This document shows, piece by piece, positions 8,608-18,387 of a stretch of DNA of 64,000 nucleotides (its first letter is position 1; every line of letters starts with the position of its first letter). Source of the DNA: Anaerolineales bacterium (GTDB lineage: Bacteria > Chloroflexota > Anaerolineae > Anaerolineales > JABWBV01). The notes beneath the pieces were generated by a model. It was not told where the DNA came from, made no database searches, and saw only the letters and a program-made list of their open reading frames with translations. A program made the position numbers and the translations under genes. The DNA lies in the NCBI GenBank assembly GCA_020634875.1, contig JACKAX010000003.1, forward strand, positions 1 to 64,000. Reading direction: 5' to 3'.

Positions 8608-10707
8608 TTAATCCTGCTGGGCCTGGACGGCGGTGATGACGACGGTGTTGATGATGTCTTCCACCGTACAGCCGCGGCTGAGGTCGTTGACTGGTTTGTT
8701 TAGCCCTTGCAAGACGGGACCGATGGCGATGGCTCCGGTTTCACGTTGGACGGCTTTGTAGGTGTTGTTGCCTGTGTTGAGGTCGGGGAAGATGAAGACG
8801 GTGGCTTGCCCGGCGACTTTGGAACCAGGCATCTTTTGGGCGGCGACTTCTTTGGACACGGCGGCGTCGTATTGCATCGGGCCTTCCAGGAGCAGGTCGG
8901 GGCGGCGGGCGTGGGCGAGTTCGGTGGCTTTGCGGACTTTTTCGACTTCCTCGCCGGAGCCAGATTCGCCGGTGGAGTAGGAGAGCATGGCGACGCGGGG
9001 TTCGATGCCGAAGGTTTGGGCGGTATCGGCGGAGGAGATGGCGATTTCGGCGAGTTGTTCGGCGGTGGGGTTGGGGTTGACCGCGCAATCGCCGTACACA
9101 AGCACCCGGTCGTCCAGGGCCATGAAAAAGACGGAGGAAACGACGGAAAAGCCGGGTTTGGTTTTGACAAATTGCAGGGAGGGGCGGATGGTGTGGGCGG
9201 TGGTGTGGGCCGCGCCGGAGACCATACCGTCCGCGTGGCCTTTGAAGACCATCATCGTGCCGAAGTAGGATACGTCCTGGATGAGATCCTGCACCATTTC
9301 CAATTGCACGCCTTTGTGTTTGCGGAGGTCGTAGAGGGTTTGGGTGTATTCGTCCAGCAGGTTGGAGGTTTGCGGGTCAATGATCTGGCATTTCGTGGGA
9401 TCAATATTCCGCAGACCGAGACGCTGAATCAGCCCTTGTACTTCTTTGGGATCACCCAGCAAGATCAGGTCTACGACTTCCCGACTCAGCAGTTGATCGG
9501 CGGCGCGCAAAATCCGTTCATCGGTGGCCTCGGGGAGAACGATGCGTTGTTTGTTCGCTTTGGCTTTTTGAACGAGCGTGTAAATGAACATGCGGGGGGT
9601 CATCCCGCGCGTTTGCACCTGGCCTAAAATCTTTTCCAGCACGGAAGTATCGAGATGTCGCTCGAACAATTTCAGGCTGAGTTCGATTTTTTTGGGGTTG
9701 TCGGAGGTGATATAGGAGCGGAGCGCCATCGTTTTGGTGGCGGTGGGGTAGGTGGGGGTCTTGACCGAGAGCACCGGAATGATGTCTTTTAGCCCATCAA
9801 TCAGGCGGTTGACCGTTTCGGGGGGTTGCAAATCTCCGGTCAGGATGATGCCGGAAAGGCGGGGGTAGTTGCGGGATTGGTGGGCTTGAATGGCGCTGAG
9901 CAAAATGTCATCCTGATCTCCCGCGGTGATGAGCAGGGCGTTCTCTTTGAGATGGAGCAGGTAGTTGCGGATACTCATCGAGATGATCAGGTAGTGATAG
10001 GCCAAATTATCAAGATGATCCTGCCCGTACAGCACTTCGGCGTCCAACTGCTCGGCGACCTCGCGGATGGTGGGGCTGCTGAGACGTTCGTCCGCGGGCA
10101 GGACGGAGACGAAGGTGTTGCCATTGTCGAGACATCCCGGCAGGGCACCGCGCAACGCATCCAGGTTAGCGGGGTCCGCGCGGTTGACAATAACCCCGAC
10201 GACCTCGCACCCGGCGTGTTTGAAGGTGTCATATGCGACCCGCACCACGTTTTGCACATCGGACACTTCGCGTTTGTCACCCCGGCTGACGATCAGCACT
10301 GGTGCGCCGAGATTTTTGGCGATTTGGGCGTTGAGTTCCACTTCAAAAGCGCTTTCTTCGCCCTCAAAGTCGGACCCGATGATCAGGATGAAGTCGTAGC
10401 GGGATTCCAGGGCTTTGTATTTTTGGATGACCGTGTCAATGATTTCCTCCATTTTGCCCTGGCCCATGAGGTCAATTGCTTCGCGCTCAAAATATGCGAA
10501 GGTGTCTTCGTAGTCCATTTTGAGGCCGAAGTGTTTGACGAGCAGTTCGATGTTTTTGTCGTGGTCGTCAACATCTTTCCGGTCAATGATGGGGCGGAAG
10601 ACGCCGACGCGTCCGGTTTTACGCAGCAGTAAGTTACAAATCCCCAGCGAAACCAGCGATTTTCCACAGCGGGGTTCTGTGGTGGTTAAGTAAAGTGAAT
10701 TGGTCAT
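8608..10707 (-). CDS. pta: Phosphate acetyltransferase (long form)
   Basis: A 699-residue enzyme converting acetyl-CoA + phosphate to acetyl phosphate + CoA. It has the three-domain long form: an N-terminal P-loop/dethiobiotin-synthetase-like domain (TTTEPRCGKSLVSLG near residue 10, so a P-loop variant), a central DRTGG domain, and the C-terminal catalytic PTA_PTB domain from about 375, with NPNPTAEQLAEIAI, LSYSTGESGSG and GNNTYKAVQRETGA. An AAAGG lies upstream of the ATG. It pairs with ackA for acetate formation with substrate-level ATP synthesis. Its stop region was duplicated by the downstream element. Confidence 0.96.
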   Translation of the reverse strand: MTNSLYLTTTEPRCGKSLVSLGICNLLLRKTGRVGVFRPIIDRKDVDDHDKNIELLVKHFGLKMDYEDTFAYFEREAIDLMGQGKMEEIIDTVIQKYKALESRYDFILIIGSDFEGEESAFEVELNAQIAKNLGAPVLIVSRGDKREVSDVQNVVRVAYDTFKHAGCEVVGVIVNRADPANLDALRGALPGCLDNGNTFVSVLPADERLSSPTIREVAEQLDAEVLYGQDHLDNLAYHYLIISMSIRNYLLHLKENALLITAGDQDDILLSAIQAHQSRNYPRLSGIILTGDLQPPETVNRLIDGLKDIIPVLSVKTPTYPTATKTMALRSYITSDNPKKIELSLKLFERHLDTSVLEKILGQVQTRGMTPRMFIYTLVQKAKANKQRIVLPEATDERILRAADQLLSREVVDLILLGDPKEVQGLIQRLGLRNIDPTKCQIIDPQTSNLLDEYTQTLYDLRKHKGVQLEMVQDLIQDVSYFGTMMVFKGHADGMVSGAAHTTAHTIRPSLQFVKTKPGFSVVSSVFFMALDDRVLVYGDCAVNPNPTAEQLAEIAISSADTAQTFGIEPRVAMLSYSTGESGSGEEVEKVRKATELAHARRPDLLLEGPMQYDAAVSKEVAAQKMPGSKVAGQATVFIFPDLNTGNNTYKAVQRETGAIAIGPVLQGLNKPVNDLSRGCTVEDIINTVVITAVQAQQD

Positions 10708-10881
10708 GGAATGCCTTTGATTTTGAGAACCATGAAGGTTTTGTTATCTTGTTATCAGGAAACCGTTTTGCGTCCCTGAGTCGGAGTATTGTACCTAATC
10801 TTGTCTATATTTTCAGGGGCATTTGTTACATTTTTCACTATCAAAGGGGGGACATCTGTCCAGATTAATATTTGTGAAAAT

Positions 10882-11970
10882 TTACTCCCCCAACACCTCC
10901 CGATAAACCCTCTGCGTCCTCTCCAACAACTTCTCTGGTGTGAACTCCGCCAACACCCTCGCGCGACCTCCCGCTCCCATCGTTTTCCGTAATTCAACAT
11001 CCTCCAACAACCGCCTGAGCGCGGCCCCCAACGCTTCCGGGTTCTCCGGCGGGACAACGAACCCCGTCACCCCATCCTGTACGACAAACGAAGTGCCCGT
11101 CCCTAATTCAGTCGTGACACAGGGCAACCCCGTTGCCATCGCCTCCAGCAACACCTTCCCAAACGCCTCCGCGCGGGAATTGGCGGGTAACACGAAAACA
11201 TCCCCACTTGCGAAAAATCCCGGCAAATCATCATCGCTGACCTCGCCGAGAAACCGCACCCGATCAGAGACGCCCAACTCGCTCGCGAGGGTTTGCCACG
11301 CGGCGCGCATGGGGCCATCCCCACCGACGAGCAGACGCGCGTTCAGGTTGGGCATGGCTTGAATCAGGGTGTCCAGCCCCTTGTAATAGCGATGGCGTCC
11401 GATGAAGACGAGCGTGGGGCGATCGGTGGGGGGCACGAGCGGGGTGGGGTTCGCAAAGGGTTCGGGGTCCACGGAGAGGGGGACAACGGTGCATTTGTCG
11501 GCGAGGGGTTTCAGGTAGGGAGAGGAAGCGATGTACCGGTCACTGGTGGGGAGAATCCGGGCCGCGCCGCGTAAGACGCGCTGCATCAACGGACGGTAAA
11601 AACGCAAGATGCTTTGTTGGCGGACGACATCACTGTGGTAGGTGATGATGTAGGGCTTTTTCCCCACGAGGAGTTGACTCACTTCGCCGATGGGGTAGGG
11701 GAAGTGCAGGTGGGTGATGTCCGGTTTGAGCCGGGGAATTTCGGTAAGGAACGCGGCGGTGAGGGGAGTGGAGGCGACCGTTGTCAGTCGCCACGTGCGG
11801 ATCAGGTGAACGCCGTTGAGCGTCTCGCGTGAGGGGAGGTTGGAAGGGTTGGTAACCAGGACGGTGACGTGGTGGCCGCGCGCGGCTTCGAGTTCGGCCA
11901 GGGTTTTGACATGGTTTTCGATCCCGCCGAGTATGGGGGAGTAGTCTTTGTAGAGGTGGAGGATACGCAT
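10882..11970 (-). CDS. Glycosyltransferase family 4
   Basis: A 362-residue GT-B enzyme. The N-terminus (HLYKDYSPILGGIENHV) is the acceptor-side signature. The C-terminal donor half has LVFIGRHRYYKGLDTLI, VRFLGEVSDDDLPGFFASG and the EAFGKVLLEAMATGLP motif with the conserved glutamates. It should transfer a sugar from a nucleotide donor in cell-envelope glycan synthesis; donor and acceptor are unknown. It is divergent from the flippase gene with only 68 bp between. No Shine-Dalgarno is seen; TAGACT lies six bases before the ATG. Confidence 0.9.
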   Translation of the reverse strand: MRILHLYKDYSPILGGIENHVKTLAELEAARGHHVTVLVTNPSNLPSRETLNGVHLIRTWRLTTVASTPLTAAFLTEIPRLKPDITHLHFPYPIGEVSQLLVGKKPYIITYHSDVVRQQSILRFYRPLMQRVLRGAARILPTSDRYIASSPYLKPLADKCTVVPLSVDPEPFANPTPLVPPTDRPTLVFIGRHRYYKGLDTLIQAMPNLNARLLVGGDGPMRAAWQTLASELGVSDRVRFLGEVSDDDLPGFFASGDVFVLPANSRAEAFGKVLLEAMATGLPCVTTELGTGTSFVVQDGVTGFVVPPENPEALGAALRRLLEDVELRKTMGAGGRARVLAEFTPEKLLERTQRVYREVLGE

Positions 11971-12038
11971 GGGGCGAGTCTATCACGCATCCCGTCCCAC
12001 GTTGCGATTTTGTCTCCCATCGGTTAAGATACCCCGCG

Positions 12039-13529
12039 ATGTCCGAAGAGAAGCCCACTCCCCCGTCTGGTGAGGTTGTTCAGGGGATTGCCCGCCACAC
12101 CGTCAAAGGTTCGGCGTACAGTGTTTCCGCCTCGGTGGTAACGTTGGGGCTGGGGGTGGCACGAAAAATTTTGATGGTGCGCTGGTTGTTCCCGGATGTG
12201 GTGGGGCTGGGGTCGGTGGGGTTGCTGTGGCTGGACCTGGTCACGCAGATTGGGACGATTGGGATTCACAATGCGTTTGTTCACCGGAAAGAGGTGGATG
12301 ACAACGTCCGGGCTACCTATTTCACGATGAATTTGGGGCTGACGGCGGTCAGTTTGCTGGTGTTGGGGGCTTTGCTCCCCGTGATTACGCGGTTTTACCC
12401 GCAATATCCGCAATTGGTTTGGGTGATTCTGGCGTATATGGGTGTGGAGGTGATCAAAACCCTGAACTTGCCCCAAATGACGATGATGAGTAAAAATCTG
12501 GCTTTTGGGCGGTTGGCACTCATTGATGTGGTCAGTTCGGTGGTGATGACGTTGGTCGGGCCGATGATGGCCTGGATGGGGTTTGGGGTGTGGAGTATTC
12601 TCGGTGAGACGTTGAGCGGGGTGCTGGTGCGGGGCTTTATGTTATGGGTGGTGTACCGCCCGTGGAAACCGCGCCTGGGTTGGGATCGGGACGTGGTGCG
12701 CTGGTTTTGGGATTATGGCATCAAGGCGTGGTGGAGCACGAACCTGACCTACGTGCTGAACAATTTCGACGAGTTGTGGACGAGTTCGTTTTTGGGGCTG
12801 GACCGCTACGGGCTATATGCAAACGCGTACGATTTCGCGACCTATTCCCGGAAGGTGGTCGCGACGCCGATCCTGTCGGTTTTCTTCCCGACGTTTGCCC
12901 ACCTGCAAACTGACAAACTGCGCCTGTCCCGCGCCTTTTTCCGGGCGACGAGCCTGATGGTGCGAATGGGCGGGCTGTTTTCCCTGTTATTCATTTTGAC
13001 TGCGCCGGAATTCATCCGCCTGTTTTTGAAACCGCAATGGATACCCATGCAGTTGACCTTTCAACTGATGATCGTGTACACGCTCTTTGACCCCCTCTCG
13101 CTGGCCGCACAGAATCTCCTCATGGCGACGGGGCTGCCTGGCGCGGTGCTGCGTGCCCGTATCATCCAGACCGCGATCTTCATCCCCGCGGTGATTGGCC
13201 TGTCCATCGTCGCGGACATCGAAGGCGTGGCACTGGCGACGGATTTGATGATCCTGGTCGGCGCGGTTTTACTCTTCCGCGACACCTACCGCGTGGCCGC
13301 CTACTCCTCCCGCGCCCTCTGGCTTTGGCCGTTGGTGGGGATAGGCCTCTCCGCCGGGATTGTTTTCGCCCTCAACCCGCTCTGGGCCGGTCTCAGTTTA
13401 TGGGTCGCATTCGCGGCCAAACTTGTGCTCATTCCCCTCTTGTACGGAGGGTTTCTTTTTCTCACCGAACGGGAGCAATTGCTCACCGGCTGGAACATGC
13501 TCTGGGGCATGGTGAAACGTAAAGCGTAA
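12039..13529 (+). CDS. Lipopolysaccharide/oligosaccharide flippase (Wzx/MOP superfamily)
   Basis: A 496-residue protein with about 12 to 14 hydrophobic segments, of the polysaccharide transporter type (PF01943/PF13440). Early residues (TVKGSAYSVSASVVTLGLG) match the usual first segment, and a central NFDELWTSSFLG motif fits the family. It should move lipid-linked glycan across the membrane. It opens the plus-strand glycan cluster. The ATG at 12039 has no Shine-Dalgarno; TTGCGA-17-TAAGAT upstream could start a leaderless transcript. The stop codon begins a GTAAAACGTAGAAC repeat. Confidence 0.88.
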   Translation: MSEEKPTPPSGEVVQGIARHTVKGSAYSVSASVVTLGLGVARKILMVRWLFPDVVGLGSVGLLWLDLVTQIGTIGIHNAFVHRKEVDDNVRATYFTMNLGLTAVSLLVLGALLPVITRFYPQYPQLVWVILAYMGVEVIKTLNLPQMTMMSKNLAFGRLALIDVVSSVVMTLVGPMMAWMGFGVWSILGETLSGVLVRGFMLWVVYRPWKPRLGWDRDVVRWFWDYGIKAWWSTNLTYVLNNFDELWTSSFLGLDRYGLYANAYDFATYSRKVVATPILSVFFPTFAHLQTDKLRLSRAFFRATSLMVRMGGLFSLLFILTAPEFIRLFLKPQWIPMQLTFQLMIVYTLFDPLSLAAQNLLMATGLPGAVLRARIIQTAIFIPAVIGLSIVADIEGVALATDLMILVGAVLLFRDTYRVAAYSSRALWLWPLVGIGLSAGIVFALNPLWAGLSLWVAFAAKLVLIPLLYGGFLFLTEREQLLTGWNMLWGMVKRKA

Positions 13530-13573
13530 AACGTAGAACAAAACCGTTTTACGTTTTATTGTTCTACGTTTCC
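13516..13573. repeat. CGTAAAACGTAGAAC-type intergenic repeat
   Basis: Direct and inverted copies of CGTAAAACGTAGAAC form a possible hairpin (AACGTAGAACAA with TTGTTCTACGTT). The first copy contains the flippase stop codon (GCG TAA). Relatives lie at 42385-42415 and 59488-59520. Confidence 0.7.
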
Positions 13574-13585
13574 AAAGGAGTTTCA

Positions 13586-15238
13586 ATGTCAAAAGTCCTC
13601 ATTGTCGGCTGGGATGGCGCGACGTTTGATGTCATCCGCCCGCTGATTGCCGCGGGGAAACTGCCGAATATCGCCAAAATGATGCAAAACGGAAGTTGGG
13701 GGACGCTCCGTTCGATTGTGCCGCCCGTCACGCCCGCCGCGTGGACTTCGTTTTTTACCGGTAAAAATCCCGGCAAACACGGCATTTACGATTTTCAAGA
13801 CCTCAATCCCGAAACCTACGAATTCAGAACCGTCCGCACCGACCGTCACAAAGAAAAAACGTTGTGGCAAATTTTGGGGGAACAAGGTCTGCGCTCGCTC
13901 GTGATAGATGTCCCGTTCACGTACCCGCCCAAACCGCTCAATGGGTGGATGCTGACCGGGTACGGCACCCCGCGGACGCCGGAAACGATCTTCACCTACC
14001 CCGAAAATCTCGCCGACCTCCTCCCCGCGGCATTGCGCGGCGAAGTCCACGTCGCCCTCCCGAAAAACAAATTTGACCGGAGCCAGGAATTCATTGACGA
14101 ATGGACAGAAGTGATGAACGGGCGGCAAAAACTCCTGCGTCACCTCATCACCACCCAAAACTGGGATTTGTTCATGGTCGTTTTTTCCATCACCGACAAC
14201 ATGGCCCACGTCTTTTGGACTTACCTCGACTCCGAACACCCCAACTACCACAAACCCGAAGGCGAAAAATTCCGCAACGCTTTCCTCAACGCCTACATCA
14301 CCTGCGACACCCTTCTCGGTCAGTTGATGGAAGCCGCCGGGCCAGACGCCACCACCCTCGTCGTGTCCGATCATGGCTTTGGCAGTGTGCGTCCCCGGCA
14401 ATATGTCTTCCAGCGGCTCATGCAAGGCGGTTATCTCTCCTCCGCCACCGGACAAAGCCGCTCGCTCAAATCCCGCGCCATGCAGTACGCCACCGAAATT
14501 TACATGCGGTTCCCGTTCCTGCGCGAGTGGGTCAAAAGTCTGCGCCCCCAACAACTCAAAGCGGTGCAAAAATCGGTCAAACGCGCCAGCCTCATGCCCA
14601 CCAAAGGCGAAGATTTTGTCAATTCCAAAATCATCGTCACCAACTTTGGCCTTCGTATGTGGGTGAATGACACGGAACGCTTCGCCCAGGGCAAAGTCCC
14701 CCCCGCCGAAAAAGACGCTCTTATCACCGAACTTGCTACCTACCTCAAAGCGGATCGCGACCCGATCAACGGCCTGCCCATCATCGCCAACGTCTACCGG
14801 GGCACCGACCTCTATCATGGCCCCTTCGCCGACCGCGGCCCCGACCTCGTGATCGAATACGCCAACCACTACCGTCCCAATCCCCAAAAACCCGGCGCAA
14901 ACCCCTACACCGAAGGCGGCCACACCCTCGACGGCATCTTCCTTGCTTCAGGCACGGGCGTTCGCGCCAGTCAAGGAACCGAGATGGCCTCCGCACAGGG
15001 CCTCCCCAGCCTGATTGACCTCGCCCCGACCATTTTGCACCTCCTCGACTTCCCCATTCCGCCCGACATGGATGGCCGCGTGATGACCGAAATCTTCGAC
15101 CCCGCGTGGTTCGCCTCCCATCCCATTCGTCCGGGCACCGAACCCGCGCGCTTTGCCGACGCCGGCGCGAGCCAGGAACTCTCCTCGGCAGAAGAGGCCT
15201 CCGTCGAGGATCAATTGCGGCGGTTGGGATATATTTGA
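13586..15238 (+). CDS. Alkaline-phosphatase-superfamily phosphodiesterase/transferase
   Basis: A 550-residue enzyme of the type I phosphodiesterase / nucleotide pyrophosphatase group. The N-terminus shows the metal-binding Asp (IVGWDGATFDV) and the nucleophile region TPAAWTSFFTGK. Further metal ligands appear in FSITDNMAHVFW, VVSDHGFG and EGGHTLDGIF. I start it at the ATG at 13586, which has AAGGAG upstream. No signal peptide is seen. It lies in the glycan cluster and could hydrolyse or transfer a phospho-substituent of a lipid or sugar intermediate, but the substrate is unknown. It overlaps the next gene by one base. Confidence 0.85.
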   Translation: MSKVLIVGWDGATFDVIRPLIAAGKLPNIAKMMQNGSWGTLRSIVPPVTPAAWTSFFTGKNPGKHGIYDFQDLNPETYEFRTVRTDRHKEKTLWQILGEQGLRSLVIDVPFTYPPKPLNGWMLTGYGTPRTPETIFTYPENLADLLPAALRGEVHVALPKNKFDRSQEFIDEWTEVMNGRQKLLRHLITTQNWDLFMVVFSITDNMAHVFWTYLDSEHPNYHKPEGEKFRNAFLNAYITCDTLLGQLMEAAGPDATTLVVSDHGFGSVRPRQYVFQRLMQGGYLSSATGQSRSLKSRAMQYATEIYMRFPFLREWVKSLRPQQLKAVQKSVKRASLMPTKGEDFVNSKIIVTNFGLRMWVNDTERFAQGKVPPAEKDALITELATYLKADRDPINGLPIIANVYRGTDLYHGPFADRGPDLVIEYANHYRPNPQKPGANPYTEGGHTLDGIFLASGTGVRASQGTEMASAQGLPSLIDLAPTILHLLDFPIPPDMDGRVMTEIFDPAWFASHPIRPGTEPARFADAGASQELSSAEEASVEDQLRRLGYI

Positions 15239-16050
15239 TGTCTGATCTCCCTGGCTTCCCGGCCTCGCCTCCCCTCATTGTCCTCGGAATGCACCGCTCT
15301 GGCACGACGTTGTTCACCCGCATTTTGTCCGACCTGGGCGTGTTTGTTGGGCCGGAAGTCAGCGCCAACTTTGAAGATGTCAACTTCCAAAACATCAACC
15401 GGAAACTGTTAGCCACCGCGGGCGCACACTGGGCCAATCCCGCCCCTTTTGTCGCGCGGTTGTCCGATCCCCAATTTGTCGAAAAGACCGCTCACCTCGC
15501 CGCTACCCTCCTCGCGGATTACGCCCCCCAATACGCCCTCGCCCCCGACCGCCTTTGGGGGTGGAAAGACCCGCGCAATACCCTCACTCTCCCCGTGTGG
15601 CTTCACCTCTTCCCCGAAGCCCGCGTCGTCCACATCATCCGTAATGGTATCGAAGTCTCCCTCAGCCTGCAACGTCGCGAATTGCGCCGCTTCTTCCGCC
15701 TGAAAACCGCCGACCGCCGCATGGTTCCCCCCACGCTTTCCCGCGCCTTCCGTTTGTGGGAAACCTACGTGCAAACCGGAATGTCCTGGCAACCCCAGTG
15801 CCCATACTGGTGGCAGACGCACTTTCGCGCCCTCCGCGCCGCGCCCCTTCAACAGTTGGAAACCGCCGCACAAACCCTTCACATCCCCCTCCCTGCCGAA
15901 AAATTTGCCCAGGCCACCGCCCAAATCCGCGACGCCACCCACGCCACCCCCCGCGAAAAATGGTGGACCCGCCTTTTGTGGAACACTCACCGCCTCGACC
16001 ACCGCCTGATGACCGAATTCGGCTACACCCTCCCGTTTGACGAAGCATGA
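15238..16050 (+). CDS. Sulfotransferase family protein
   Basis: A 270-residue protein. IVLGMHRSGTTLFTRIL near residue 15 is the 5'-phosphosulfate-binding P-loop of PAPS-dependent sulfotransferases, and VVHIIRNGIEVSLSLQRR is the 3'-phosphate loop with Arg and Ser. It should transfer sulfate from PAPS to a glycan or lipid hydroxyl, implying sulfated surface glycans (inference). The start ATG overlaps the preceding TGA by one base, and its stop overlaps the next ATG by four. Confidence 0.85.
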   Translation: MSDLPGFPASPPLIVLGMHRSGTTLFTRILSDLGVFVGPEVSANFEDVNFQNINRKLLATAGAHWANPAPFVARLSDPQFVEKTAHLAATLLADYAPQYALAPDRLWGWKDPRNTLTLPVWLHLFPEARVVHIIRNGIEVSLSLQRRELRRFFRLKTADRRMVPPTLSRAFRLWETYVQTGMSWQPQCPYWWQTHFRALRAAPLQQLETAAQTLHIPLPAEKFAQATAQIRDATHATPREKWWTRLLWNTHRLDHRLMTEFGYTLPFDEA

Positions 16051-17195
16051 TCCGCCGCATTTCCATCCTCGCCCCCAACCTTTCCAGCAACAGCCTGGGC
16101 CGGGCCTATTTACTGGCGCGGGTCTTACAACGCAAGTACGAAGTCGAGATTCTCGGTCCGGCGTTTAAGGGCAAACTTTGGGAACCCGTCCTCGATGGGG
16201 GCGTGCCTTTTTTCGCGGTGCCGGGCCGCAATTTCCCCATGTTCCTCGGCCCGGCGCGGCAACTGCTCAAACACGTTTCCGGCGACTTAATCTACGCCGT
16301 CAAGCCCCGCCTGACCAGTTTTGGCCTGGGCTTGTGGCATCAACGTACTTCGCACCTCCCGCTGATTCTGGACATTGACGATTGGGACGCGGAAGGCGAA
16401 TACGGCATCTCCCCCTTCAAACGTTTTGCACGCGCCCTCTGGCGTCTACCCGACCCGTACAACAACCTCTACCTCTCCCTGACCCAACGCTACATCCCTC
16501 GCGCGGACGCTATCACCGTCGTCTCCTCGGAACTCCAACACCAGTTTGGCGGCATCCTGCTCCCCCACGGGCGGGATACCCAGGCGTTAGACCCCTCCCG
16601 TTTTGACTCCGCCGCCCTCAAAGCCAAACACGACCTGACCGGCAAATTTGTCCTGATGTTTTTCGGCACCCCCCGCCCTCACAAAGGGCTGGAAGATGTC
16701 CTGCAAGCCCTCCAAACCCTCGCCCTCCCGGACGTGTGTTTTGCCATTGTTGGCGTCAAATGGGACGACCCTTACACCCAAACGCTACAAAAATATGAGG
16801 GTCAGCAGTTACGTTTGTTCGGAATGCAACCCTGGCACAAAGTCCCCGAATTTTTGGCAATGGCGGACGCGATTGTGTTGGCGCAACGCGCGGGCAGTTT
16901 TGGGCACGCGCAGGTTCCGGCAAAAGTCTTCGACGCGATGGCGATGGCAAAACCGGTCATCGCCACCGAAGTGGGCGATTTGCCCGCCATCCTGAAAGAT
17001 TGTGGATACATCGTGCCCCCGAACGATCTCCCCGCCCTGGCGGATGCGATCCGGTACGTCCATGCCCACCCCGCCGAGGCTGCCGAAACCGGTCGCCGCG
17101 CCCGCCTCCGTTGTCAAGCCGAGTACAGTTGGGATGTGATGGAAACAATTCTCGACACCCTGATCGAAAAAGTGGACCAAGCCCGTGGACGTTGA
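16047..17195 (+). CDS. Glycosyltransferase family 4
   Basis: A 382-residue GT-B glycosyltransferase. The N-terminal domain begins ISILAPNLSSNSLGRAY. The donor-binding half has LMFFGTPRPHKGLEDVLQ, VLAQRAGSFGHAQVPAKVFD and AMAMAKPVIATEVGDLP, where an EAMA-like block normally lies. It overlaps the sulfotransferase by four bases and the next gene by eleven, so translation is probably coupled. Donor and acceptor unknown. Confidence 0.88.
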   Translation: MIRRISILAPNLSSNSLGRAYLLARVLQRKYEVEILGPAFKGKLWEPVLDGGVPFFAVPGRNFPMFLGPARQLLKHVSGDLIYAVKPRLTSFGLGLWHQRTSHLPLILDIDDWDAEGEYGISPFKRFARALWRLPDPYNNLYLSLTQRYIPRADAITVVSSELQHQFGGILLPHGRDTQALDPSRFDSAALKAKHDLTGKFVLMFFGTPRPHKGLEDVLQALQTLALPDVCFAIVGVKWDDPYTQTLQKYEGQQLRLFGMQPWHKVPEFLAMADAIVLAQRAGSFGHAQVPAKVFDAMAMAKPVIATEVGDLPAILKDCGYIVPPNDLPALADAIRYVHAHPAEAAETGRRARLRCQAEYSWDVMETILDTLIEKVDQARGR

Positions 17196-18387
17196 CGCCC
17201 TACCCTTTTTCCCTGCGGTGTTAGATGCCCTGCGCCAGTTGCCGGATGTCGCCGCGATTTATCTAATTGGGTCGGCGGCGCGCGGGGAGTTGAGTGCCCG
17301 GTCCACGTCCGCCGGGCTGGAGTTGTTCAGTGACCTGGAATTTTTTGTCGTCACTGAAAAGACACTGCCCGCCTCCGTTCGCCAACCAGTTTTCGCCCGC
17401 CTCGCGGAAATCGAACGGGATATGGCAAACCCGAACCCCCTCTTTCACCTCGACGTGGGTCTGCGCGAAAAATTTCGCCTTCCTCAAATGCTCCCCACCA
17501 TCTTTACGTTTGAACTCAAGCAAAACGGCAAATTGCTATTTGGGGAAGACCTCCGTACCCGCCTCCCGGAAATCACCCTCCGCAACCTGGATACCCGCGA
17601 CGCCAACGAAATTCTCTACAAACGTCTGTGGGCTTTGCTTTTGCACCTCCCCAAACGCTGTACCGCCGATCTGACTCCCGCCGAACACCGCGTCGCCGGA
17701 TACATCTTCGCCCGCAACGCGTTGGATATCCCCACCGTTTTACTTCCCCAGGCGGGAATCCTCCTCCCCACCTACCGCCAGCGCGTCGAAAAACTCGCCG
17801 AAATCTACCCCTCCCTGCCCTTTGCCCCCTCCTTCGGCCCGGAATTCCCCGCCTTTCTGCAAACCTGTCTCCAGCGCCGTCTCGACCTGGCCTTTGAACA
17901 GACCGACATGGCGATCCTTTATGCTCAAACGATCCAGTACCTGGAACTCGCGTTGGCGTGCGTTTCTCGGCACGATGCCCGCGCGCTGCCCGGTTCCACG
18001 CGCGGGTTCAACGAACGTCCGGTCGCGCCGCGTCAGTGGCTCAGCCTTGCCCGGATGGGGGGGCAATTTGCCCGGCGACACGGCCCCCGCGCGGGGTGGG
18101 CTTGGGTTCGTCTCCCGAAAAAAGAAGTGCTCACCCAGGGCTTGCTCGCCATGCACCTTGCTTTGTTGTCCTGGCACCGTGGCGAACCCGCAGAAGCGAC
18201 GTCGCACCTCCAGGCCTCCCAAACACACCTTCGCCGCTTGACCGGGCAGGTACCCGCACTCCCGCCCGCGTTCCCTGACCAGTGGCAGGTTTTACGTAAG
18301 GCTTGGGGCGGCTTTTGGGGGGCGTTCATCCGGCTGGGCCAAAATCTCACCCCCTACGACGCCATTATGGAGTGGCAACATGAATGA
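17185..18387 (+). CDS. Nucleotidyltransferase-domain protein
   Basis: A 400-residue protein starting at GTG 17185 inside the preceding gene. IYLIGSAARGE near residue 25 followed by FSDLEFFVV is the Gly-Ser...Asp-x-Asp/Glu pattern of the polymerase-beta-like nucleotidyltransferase fold. The long C-terminal part is alpha-helical and unrecognised. It sits inside the glycan operon beside two phosphatase-superfamily genes, so modification of a glycan or lipid intermediate is possible. Activity is untested and could be degenerate. Confidence 0.7.
   Translation: MDVDALPFFPAVLDALRQLPDVAAIYLIGSAARGELSARSTSAGLELFSDLEFFVVTEKTLPASVRQPVFARLAEIERDMANPNPLFHLDVGLREKFRLPQMLPTIFTFELKQNGKLLFGEDLRTRLPEITLRNLDTRDANEILYKRLWALLLHLPKRCTADLTPAEHRVAGYIFARNALDIPTVLLPQAGILLPTYRQRVEKLAEIYPSLPFAPSFGPEFPAFLQTCLQRRLDLAFEQTDMAILYAQTIQYLELALACVSRHDARALPGSTRGFNERPVAPRQWLSLARMGGQFARRHGPRAGWAWVRLPKKEVLTQGLLAMHLALLSWHRGEPAEATSHLQASQTHLRRLTGQVPALPPAFPDQWQVLRKAWGGFWGAFIRLGQNLTPYDAIMEWQHE

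Noticed and set aside
13589..14923. 444-codon minus-strand open frame
   Set aside because: Antisense shadow of the phosphatase-superfamily gene, with Gly/Val/Phe-rich composition and no motif.
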